Made by a program: the position numbers and the translations under genes. A stretch of DNA of 64,000 nucleotides from the NCBI GenBank assembly GCA_963758555.1, contig CAVWVW010000003.1, positions 372,001 to 436,000 on the forward strand. Direction: 5' to 3'. The DNA is from CAIUMH01 sp963758555. GTDB lineage: Bacteria; Actinomycetota; Acidimicrobiia; Acidimicrobiales; RAAP-2. Below, in pieces: positions 56,789 through 64,000 of the stretch. The notes below the pieces were generated by a model. The model did not search any database. It was not told the DNA's origin and saw only the letters and a list, made by a program, of their open reading frames with translations. The first letter of the stretch is position 1; each line of letters starts with the position of its first letter.

Positions 56789-59107
56789 GACGTCGTGGAC
56801 AGCTGTTAGCGCTCGTCGGGATGCTGAGCCTGGCCATGGTCATGCTCGTGCCCTTCGGACACGTCGTCGAACGCAGGGGCGTCATCGAACGGTGCTGTCT
56901 CACCGGTGGTGCAGCTCAGCGTCGATCAGCTGGCTGCAGCCGGTGCTCCGGCGTGCCCGAACGGCTGGGACTGCGTGGGCATGCCGTGCCCGACGCCAGG
57001 GCACTGCGGTGTGGTCGAGGCCGGTCCGGTCAGTGGTCTCGGTGCCTACCAGTACGTGTACCTCAACTTCTATGGCTTCGACCAGCGAACCGAAGCTCTT
57101 CATGTGGTACTGCCGGGACACAGGGGTCGCTGCGCCGTCACCCGCGTGCATGGACTCGCCCCGACGGCGACCGTGCCGAACCCGTATGCCAACGTGCTGA
57201 TCCCGAGCGGCGGGGACGCTCGACTACAGCTTCGGCGTGGCGTCAAACGACAGCTCGGGTGGTCATCCGTTCTGTGGTGTCATCCCCGACCTGCGTGCCC
57301 GGTCAGACACAGCTGCCGACGTCGGCGCCGTGCGGTCAGGCGAACTCCTCGGGAGGCTCCAATCCGCCGGGCGCCCCGTTCTTCTGCGATGAGAGCGGCG
57401 ACAACTGCTCGATCGACATCACGGAGCCGGGCCTCGAGAGCCACGCCGCTGCAGAGTCCGGACCCCAACAACTCCGTGGTCATCCCCGTGAGCTTCGCCA
57501 CCCTCTCACGGCGTGCACCACGGCACACCCGTGGTCTCGGAGAGCGAGTACGGCTTTGACAACCTCTTCGCCTCCACCGACCCGCCGACGTGTAAGCGCC
57601 AAGGGTGCCAACGCCTACGTGCCTTCCGACACGCACGTGAGCGGCCTCGCCGCCGTGCAGGCAGATGCACAGAGGCTCCATGCAGATCGCCTTCACCGAT
57701 GATCCGCAAGTCGCCAGCGGAGCAGAAGATCCTGACGGAGGATCATGATCTGCTGATCCCGTTGGCGATCTCAGCCAACGTGATCGCCAATCGATCGCAA
57801 CGCTACGACGCCAGACGCCAACGTGGAACCGTGGACCACGCTCAAGCTCTCGGCCAACATGGTGGCGGGCATCCTCGACTGGAGCGTACGGCTCGTCGTC
57901 CGACTGCAGATCTCGCTCCATGCGGGCAGTCGACGTGTCCTGACTTCACCTTCCTCAACTATGAGACCGGCTACCAGCCGCCGACGAGCCTGGGCGCTTT
58001 CGTCCGGGCAGGCGACGCAGGATCCACGGACCAGACCTTGGCCTGGCTCTGCGCCTCCCAGCCGCTGGCCAGTACACCTTCAACTTCGGCTCGATCCACC
58101 TGGACCTCCACAGAAGCCGAGCCGGCTGAGCAGGTGTTCAAGAACGGCCTGGCCTCGTCGGGCAGCGCTTCCGTCGGGTTGCCTCAACACCGACACTTCC
58201 CTTCGCATCATCCCGCCATCAGTGGGTTGGACCGAGGTCGGCTCGCCGGACACGCAGGCGCTGAAGCTCGCTCAGTTCGTTCCCTCTGCTGGCGTCAGCA
58301 CGCGCGTCGGCTGGCTTCGCCGACCTCAACTGGTCGGAGGCTGGCGTACTACGGCATGGCCGATGCCTCCTTGCAGAACGCGTCGGGTGCCTTCGTCGCG
58401 CCGAACGCTGCGTCGATCATGGCGGGACTCGGTGACGGCTCGTGGGACGCCAACGGCATGTGGACGCCGAACTACACCAACACCTCGGACGCTGCGGCCT
58501 ACGCCATGCCGACCGTGATGTACGCGGTGGTCCCTCGAGCCACGCTGCCGGCGGCAGAGGTCGACGCCCTCCAGCAGACGGTCACGTCGATCTTGGCGGT
58601 GACCACGAACCAGAACGCCTCGCTCAAGGCCGGACTGCTCCCCCTGCCGGCGGACGTCGCCGCGATGGCCAACGACGAGGCTGCTCACGGGATCGGCAAC
58701 GGCTCCTACGAGGCTCCCTATCCCCACAGCGGGGCGAGCTCGACGTCTGGCTCGTCTGGCTCGTCAGGCTACTCCAAGCTCGTTCTCGTCCTTCGGCTCG
58801 TCGCAGAACGCCAGCGGCCTGCGGTGCGGCTGGTGGCACGGGGCGGAAGGGCTCGGGCGCCACGGCCCGACGCCGTCGTCGAGCCCCACCTATGGTCCGT
58901 TCTTCTTGACTGCCTCAGAGTCCCGGATGCTCATCCCCGGCATCGTCGCCGTCGGGCGGCTTGCTCGCGCTGGTCGGCCTCGCCATGATCGGCTCCAGCC
59001 TGCTCAGCGGTCGCTTGGCCGGGGGCGCTGGAGCGGCAGCGACCGAAGAAGCCGTGCGAGGCGGAGCCGGAGAGGGTCTCGAAGAAGCCGGTGAGGTAGA
59101 ACCGTGA
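56785..59107 (+). CDS. Membrane-anchored PstS-like protein 3, very large (many frameshifts)
   Basis: About 770 residues with more than ten breaks. GTG at 56785 overlaps the previous stop. A signal peptide (LLALVGMLSLAMVMLVPFG) leads to a Cys-rich domain (CPNGWDCVGMPCPTPGHCG), then a PstS-like part (TPVVSESEYGFDNLFAS, ANAYVPSDT, MQIAFTDDPQVAS, LSANMVAGIL), and an anchor (MLIPGIVAVG, LLALVGLAMIGSSLL) with an acidic tail. A third binding-type protein in one operon is odd; phosphate binding is inference. Confidence 0.62.
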
Positions 59108-60057
59108 CAGTGACCGACGATCACGTCGAGACGACCAGCTGCAGGCCGACGCCAGCGTCTGCTGAGATGCTTGGCCATGACGACGCCGTCGGAGGGACCG
59201 CTCGATCGAGAGCTGACCAAGAAGCCCCGGCGCAAGATCGATCTGCTTGGTGCCGGGCTTGATCTTGACCGTGCTCGGCCTGACGCTGGTCCTCTTCTTC
59301 GCCTACGCCCTCTCGTTCTCGGGCTTCAAGGAGAAGCGAGCGCAGCGCCAGATGCTCAACATCTTCACGACCAAGGCTGGCGCGGTGCCGCTCTCGGGCA
59401 AGCTGCCCGCTGACGGGACCCCCGCCGCGGTGCTCAGCGATCCCGAAGATCCACCTCAACCAGATCGTGCTCCAGGGCTCTGGTCCGGCGCAGACCGCCA
59501 ACGGCCCGGGTCTCATGACCGGGACCGCTCGGCCAGGGACGATCGGCAACGCGGTGATCATCGGACGCAGCCTGACGGGCGGGAAGCCCTTCGCCAACCT
59601 CCATGAGCTCAAGATCGGTGACAAGCTGACCTTGGCCAGCGGTCTCGGCAAGTTCCACTACAAGGTGTCGAAGACGGGCTACGCCAAGCCAGGCCAGATC
59701 GACCCGGCGTCGCCGGTCAACCACGCCGAGCTGACCCTGGTCACCGCGAACAAGCCGCTCTCGAACAACATCCAGTACTTCGTCGTGGCCCGCCAGACCA
59801 CCGCACCAGGCGTGGCCACGAAGCCTCACCACAAGCCGACCACCATCCAGCTCGGCTTGGCTGGCGATCCCAACGCGGTGCTGCCGTCGATCTTGCTCGG
59901 CCTGCTCTACGTGGCTGCGCTCATCGGCACCGTGGTGGCCTATCGCCGCTATCGGTCGAAGGCGCTCGTGATCTACATCTTGACCACGCCCATCATCTTG
60001 GCCATCGCCTTTTGGTGGTTCCAGAACCTCTACCTGCTGTTGCCCTCGTCCATGTGA
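59104..60057 (+). CDS. Sortase-like membrane protein lacking catalytic residues (frameshifted)
   Basis: About 316 residues with breaks near 59175, 59250 and 59449, each one extra base. GTG at 59104 overlaps the previous stop; an ATG at 59177 is the alternative. Membrane helix LVPGLILTVLGLTLVLFFAY, then a sortase-fold domain: IHLNQIVLQGSG, GTARPGTIGNAVIIG, PFANLHELKIGDKL and AELTLVTANK, with FVVARQT at the end. In active sortases the equivalents read GHR and LTTC; here they are GRS and VTAN, so His and Cys are absent. Two C-terminal helices end the protein. Probably a structural or binding relative, not a transpeptidase. Confidence 0.72.
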
Positions 60058-60141
60058 TCGACGACTCGCTCCCGTCATCCGTCATCGGGAGCGGCACCTC
60101 GACGCGGAACCTCGCTGCGAGCCAAGGAAGGCATCTCATCG

Positions 60142-60701
60142 ATGAAGCTCACTGACCGTCTGCTCATCGCCGGGACCTTTGGTCTCTCGGTCCTGGTCCT
60201 GGCTCAGCTGCTCGTCGTCAAGCTCCACGCCGTCGACGACGACGGCGACGACCTTCCCGATCCCGCACGCCAAGGAGCCTGCCGCGCCGCTGGTGATCGG
60301 GCACCACGATCACGATCGATGGCGTGACCCTCACGGTGCCACGCGAGGAGTACAACCCCGATCGCCCGATCCAGTCGCTCACCGATCAGGGCGGTCAGAT
60401 CCTCATCACCGACAAGGGCGTGCTCCCTCAGGTCCTGCTGACGCCCGTGACGGCCACCATCACCTGGACGAACCTGACCACCAAGACCGTGATCGTCGGC
60501 TACGCCAAGTTCGGCACCCCGGGGTACTCGACGCCCATCAAGCCAGGTGGGCACTTCTCGCTCAGCGTGACGGGGACCGGGAACATCCCGTACAACACCT
60601 CAAACCACTGGCACGGGACCATCGCGGTCGGTCAGCAGCCGATGGCGCCGATCCCGACCACCACCTCGACGCTCCCGCCGACGCAGGCTAGCCCGGCTTG
60701 A
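60142..60701 (+). CDS. Cupredoxin-like membrane-anchored protein (frameshifted)
   Basis: About 185 residues with two extra-base breaks near 60243 and 60300. ATG follows AAGGAAGG by about 12 bases. N-terminal anchor RLLIAGTFGLSVLVLAQLL, then a beta domain TATITWTNLTTKTV, STPIKPGGHFSLSVTGTG and NHWHGTIAVG, ending in a Thr/Pro-rich tail. This resembles a cupredoxin fold, but the Cys of a type-1 copper site is missing before the His, so copper binding is doubtful. It closes the pst gene run. Confidence 0.6.
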
Positions 60702-61425
60702 GGTCAGCTGGCCAGCAGTGACGAGCAGCGTCACGGCGCCCGTCGGTGGGGTGACCGAGAAGGACTTGTTCCAGCGCGTGAAGGCGCCCACCTTCTGCTC
60801 CTTGACCTTGCCGCTGGTGCCGACGATCGTCCCCCCGACGGGGAGCGAGGTCTTCGGATCCACGAACAGCGTCGTCTCCTGGGTCGTGCCGCTCGAGGTG
60901 GTCGACCGAGGTGATGGGCATGACAGAGATGCCGTGGACCGTGCGGGTGGTCCCGATGGTGGCCTTGGCGGCATCTGGATAGAAGCCTGAGACCTCAGAG
61001 GCGATCGAGATGCTCGAGAGGACCGTGTTGTAGGCGGCATCGCTCGGGACGATCGAGATCCAGGTGTTGACGCGCCGAGGTCGCCTGGGTGGCGCTCAAG
61101 CCGAGGTTCTTCTCGAGCACGGCGGTCGACGTCGTCGGAGGTACAGGGTGGTGCCAGCCAAGACCACCTGGAGCGTCGGGGTCTTGTTGACGACCAAGGT
61201 CGCCAGCGCCTGCGTGGCGCTCAGCGATCCTGAGACCGATTCGCTGCTCGAGGTGCCGTTCACGGTCGTCACGTCGACGTAGTGGACTGCCGAAGCGTTG
61301 GTGACGGCTGTCTTGGTGGTGGCCAAGATCTGGGCGGCCGTCGGACCGCTCGAAGAGCACGAGGCGAGGGCAACGGGACAGGCGAGCGCTGCGAGGAGAC
61401 CAGCGATTCTGAAGGGAGGCACCAC
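60688..61425 (-). CDS. Lipoprotein, LppX/LprG-like by pattern (frameshifted)
   Basis: About 245 residues with at least two breaks (near 61135 and 60900). The signal IAGLLAALACPVALASCSSS has a lipobox cleaved before Cys. The mature part reads QILATTKTAVTNASAVHYVD, VVLAGTTLYL, then VLEKNLGLSATQ, and ends with TLFVDPKTSLPVGG and ITVPP-like sequence. The alternating pattern recalls LppX/LprG lipid-binding lipoproteins, but this is only by eye. It converges on the cupredoxin-like gene. Confidence 0.5.
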
Positions 61426-61662
61426 AGGACACTACCGCCTGCAGAACCTGGGCGCCTTTTGATCGCGAGAACGAGCCTCCGGACCTGGTCGATCGTGCCT
61501 CGGAAGCTCGCTTGCACATCGACGTCTCCGCAGGCTGAGGACGTCGGCCAGGTGCCCGAGCGATCTCTCATGGCGTGAGGTCCCCTGGAGAGAAGTGACG
61601 GCACCGGGTGCGCCCTCTGCCCCGGCCCGCCGCGCCACGTCGGGGCGGCTCCTCTGGATGCT

Positions 61663-62133
61663 TCAGGTCACCTCGTCTGGTGGTCGAGTGGCCTTGGCGC
61701 GCCTTGCGATCCGGTGGACCACACAGAGGCTCAGCGCGCTGACGAAGAAGAGCTCCAAGTACCACTGGAAGCCCTCGTAGGTGAAGGTGACGGTGTGCAC
61801 GCCGGGCGAGACGGGCACCGAGACCACGGCTGGCGCCAGCATCTCGGTGGCGACCGCGTGGCCGTCGACGGTGGCGTTCCAGCCTGGGTCGAAGGACGCC
61901 GAGAGCACGACGTTCGACGCACGCGTCACCTTCACCTCGGCGCTCGCCGTGCCGTGAAGGAGGTTGGCGCTCTGGTTGAGGATGGTGCCCGGGGCTCTCG
62001 TCAGCACGGCGGTCGGATCGGAGATGGTGAGGCGGTCGGACGGATAGATGACCTTGAAGTCGAGGTGGTCGGCGAAGTAGCCAGCGTCCTGGATCGCCCT
62101 CGACTGCTTGGCGAGCGGTCTCTTTGTTCTCAT
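61663..62133 (-). CDS. C-terminal part of the envelope membrane protein (split by frameshift)
   Basis: 156 residues. Contains a beta-sandwich with FDPGWNATVDGHAVATE and PGVHTVTFTYEGFQWYLELF, then a last membrane helix and a basic tail. This is the usual C-terminal end of YfhO/PTPS-related multi-pass proteins. It starts 4 bp inside the end of the upstream frame and has no own signal, so it is probably the missing end of that gene. Confidence 0.6.
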   Translation of the reverse strand: MRTKRPLAKQSRAIQDAGYFADHLDFKVIYPSDRLTISDPTAVLTRAPGTILNQSANLLHGTASAEVKVTRASNVVLSASFDPGWNATVDGHAVATEMLAPAVVSVPVSPGVHTVTFTYEGFQWYLELFFVSALSLCVVHRIARRAKATRPPDEVT

Positions 62134-63857
62134 CGATCGTCCCCGAAGGGCACGACGAGAGAGAAGTAGGAGTTCTGGGGGATCTCCCAGAGGTGGTACT
62201 TGCCGCTCGCCTCGACCGAGCGAGCGGGGACAGGAGGCTTCATCGCCTCAGGCAGGATCAGGTACCGGATCCCGTAGAGGGCGTAGTCCGAGACGTTCGC
62301 CTGATCGAAGTGATCCTCCGGCTGCGACATGAGCGAGGCCGTCCTCAGCGTGAAGCCCACCTGGTCGACGTCCTTGTTCACCAGGTACTCGAAGACCGGT
62401 ACGTAGCCGACGGTGAACGCCTCGCCCCAGTTGGAAGGCAAGCCGGCGTAGACCCGCCCGTCGTGGGCCTTGAGCACCAAGCTGATGAGCGGAGCGATCT
62501 GCTTGCCTTGAGTGCTCTCGGCCTGGCGCTGGGTGCCGATGTCCCTCGCGTTGGACTGGTCGATCGAGTAGAGCCTCGGGATGGCGATGAGGGTGGCAGC
62601 GATGGCCAAGAGCACCGTGGCGTAGGTGCCGAGCGCGTTGATCACGCGCGAGCTGGTGGTCTCCGTCGGCATCGTTGTACCCAGCGATCGACATGCCACG
62701 ACGACCAACCCGGCGAGCCAGGCGATGCCCAAGCCGGCAAGGTAGATGCCGGCCAGCGAGACGCTGGCCTGAAAGCGGCGGAAGTAGATGTCGGCGTGGC
62801 CCGGGATGATCGAGGCGAATGAGCCCCAGGTCGTGGGGCCCCACGAGACGATGAAGAACCCGACGAAGAGGCCCAAGAGGGCGCGGACGACGGGGTGGGC
62901 CCTCCACAGCACGAGAGCGGCGATCACGCCGACGCCGAGGGCCAACGAGACGATTGGGAAGCGACCGTCGTCGAAGAGCTGTCCGGTGAAGAGCCACCTC
63001 AGGTCTTGGCGAGCGCCGTAGCCACGCACCAGGCCCGTCTTGATCAGAGCCGAGTTGATCGCCGCCCAGCGGGCGTTGACCAGCAGCGGGATGGTGATCC
63101 ACGACGTGGCGACCAGCGCGCCGAGCAGCACGATGGCCGCGTTCTTGAGGCGCTCACCGAGCTTCGAGGGGATCAAGAAGGGAAACAGGATCACGGCGCC
63201 AAGGGCGCTGTAGCCCGTCTCGAAGTGGAGCGCCGCGGTGAGGGCGACCAAGAGCACCGCTCGAAAGACGTAGCGGCGCTCGCTCATCGCTCGCCACGTC
63301 CACGCCCACGCCAGCGGCAGGAGCCACGAGGCGCACAGCTGGGCCCAGATGCCGAAACCGATCCAGATGTAGGCCTTCTGCTCGAAGCTGACGAAGGTCA
63401 CCGAGATGAGGAACGGCGAGAGCACGGCGGCGGCCAGGCACGCACCTGGTGGCAGGCCGAAGACAGCGGCCGATCGGTAGATGACAAGCGGCCAGAAGAC
63501 GATCAGGAGGTAGAGCGACCAGACGAAGACCGTGTTGGACCCGAAGAAGAGCCCGAGGAACCCTGCCACGGTGGCGGCGAGCCCTTGGTAGTGGAGGAAC
63601 TGCGGCGAGCCAAGGTTGAGGTAGGGGTACCACTGGGTCATCGGCAGGTGGAAGCTGTCGAGCGCCTGGTTGGCGAAGCGCACCATCGACTCGTGCATGG
63701 TCGAGTCGTTGAGGTAGGCAACCTTCGTGACGGTGGAGCGAAGCCACCACAGATTCCAGGCGATGACTGCCGCGATGGTGACCTTGGTCCACTGACCGGC
63801 CTCGGGCGAAGCGCCCATGGCTGACGCCTCGAACTCGCTGGTCAGCGGGTCAACCAT
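62130..63857 (-). CDS. Large multi-pass envelope membrane protein (GT-C/YfhO-like), frameshifted
   Basis: 575 residues from the ATG at 63857 (the open frame reaches 63956). About 11 membrane helices follow a loop with NDSTMHESMVRFANQALDS, FHLPMTQWYPYLNLGSPQFLH, the acidic first loop style of PTPS-related (PF10131-like) and YfhO GT-C proteins. The last 110 residues are soluble (YLVNKDVDQVGFTL, RYLILPEAM, YHLWEIPQNSYFSLV). Likely modifies an envelope glycan; donor and acceptor unknown. Confidence 0.65.
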   Translation of the reverse strand: MVDPLTSEFEASAMGASPEAGQWTKVTIAAVIAWNLWWLRSTVTKVAYLNDSTMHESMVRFANQALDSFHLPMTQWYPYLNLGSPQFLHYQGLAATVAGFLGLFFGSNTVFVWSLYLLIVFWPLVIYRSAAVFGLPPGACLAAAVLSPFLISVTFVSFEQKAYIWIGFGIWAQLCASWLLPLAWAWTWRAMSERRYVFRAVLLVALTAALHFETGYSALGAVILFPFLIPSKLGERLKNAAIVLLGALVATSWITIPLLVNARWAAINSALIKTGLVRGYGARQDLRWLFTGQLFDDGRFPIVSLALGVGVIAALVLWRAHPVVRALLGLFVGFFIVSWGPTTWGSFASIIPGHADIYFRRFQASVSLAGIYLAGLGIAWLAGLVVVACRSLGTTMPTETTSSRVINALGTYATVLLAIAATLIAIPRLYSIDQSNARDIGTQRQAESTQGKQIAPLISLVLKAHDGRVYAGLPSNWGEAFTVGYVPVFEYLVNKDVDQVGFTLRTASLMSQPEDHFDQANVSDYALYGIRYLILPEAMKPPVPARSVEASGKYHLWEIPQNSYFSLVVPFGDDR

Positions 63858-63954
63858 CGGACGAAGAGTACCGCTGAGGACGGCTGCGCTCAGGGCTAGC
63901 GGGTCGGAGCGGACCCTCTCTAAGGCGCTGAGGTGGTGGCCGTACCATGGGTCC

Positions 63955-64000
63955 ATGGCCGTCCGCTCTCGGATCGTGAGACTCCGGGCGCTCGCCAGCG
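63955..64000 (+). CDS. Possible start of the next, divergent gene
   Basis: ATG at 63955 begins MAVRSRIVRLRALAS and leaves the window. It would diverge from the membrane protein gene. Fifteen codons are too few to judge; basic residues suggest a membrane protein start. Confidence 0.3.
   Translation, partial: MAVRSRIVRLRALAS

Noticed and set aside
49943..61000. A decayed pseudogene cluster
   Set aside because: Segments keep conserved residues and codon bias and lack scattered nonsense codons; not excluded, but less likely than error.
50000..61400. Programmed ribosomal frameshifting to explain the many breaks
   Set aside because: Too many sites, no shared slippery motif, and similar single breaks occur in rpoD and phoH; sequence error is simpler.
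61430..61660. Several 60-110-residue frames between the lipoprotein and the membrane protein gene
   Set aside because: No motif, signal or start site; likely non-coding.

Overview
The window is high-GC actinobacterial DNA with many GTG and TTG starts, long chains of genes that overlap by 4 bp, a FolP2-type dihydropteroate synthase homologue, a PAC2 protein and an AftD-like envelope gene. Together these suggest an Actinomycetota member, possibly Acidimicrobiia. The class is an inference from gene content, not a measured placement.

Layout. 1-1.6 kb: minus-strand envelope genes (start of an AftD-like arabinosyltransferase, an acyltransferase-3 protein). 2.2-11.4 kb: secreted and surface proteins, with two small TasA/CalY-like proteins, a membrane-anchored Ig-like protein, a 1398-residue repeat adhesin and a glycine-rich protein with a LAFTG sorting signal. 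11.6-35.5 kb: housekeeping core with tRNA-Ala, leuS, a YgjP-like metalloprotease, PAC2, thioredoxin-TPR, folP2, holA, rpsT, lepA, CIRCE-hrcA-dnaJ-rsmE-HIT-phoH-ybeY-corC-era, a DinG-like helicase, uppS, recO, photolyase, hemW and glyS. 35.5-37.3 kb: DrrAB-type ABC exporter. 37.5-43.6 kb: ppdK, dnaG, rpoD, tRNA-Asn. 43.6-49.5 kb: more accessory content, with an AcuI/YhdH reductase, a hipBA toxin-antitoxin pair with paired operators, a CAT-anticodon tRNA followed by an IS481-type remnant, and small membrane, secreted and orphan genes.

49.7-61.4 kb holds the most unusual locus: a candidate PHO box, a large PstS-like protein, PstC, PstA, PstB, two more large PstS-like proteins that each end in a membrane anchor, a sortase-like protein lacking the catalytic His and Cys, and a cupredoxin-like membrane protein. 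A lipoprotein converges from the minus strand. This reads as a phosphate uptake system with an enlarged surface-bound binding layer. Nearly every gene here carries several frameshifts. The pieces keep conserved protein sequence with few internal stops, so sequence error is the simplest explanation, and genes are annotated as whole spans. 61.6-64 kb: a large multi-pass envelope protein split by a frameshift.

Outside 50-61.4 kb, single frameshifts also interrupt the Ig-like gene, the glycine-rich gene, folP2, phoH, the photolyase gene and rpoD. Most look like one extra base. Because rpoD and phoH normally encode intact proteins, these are probably errors too.
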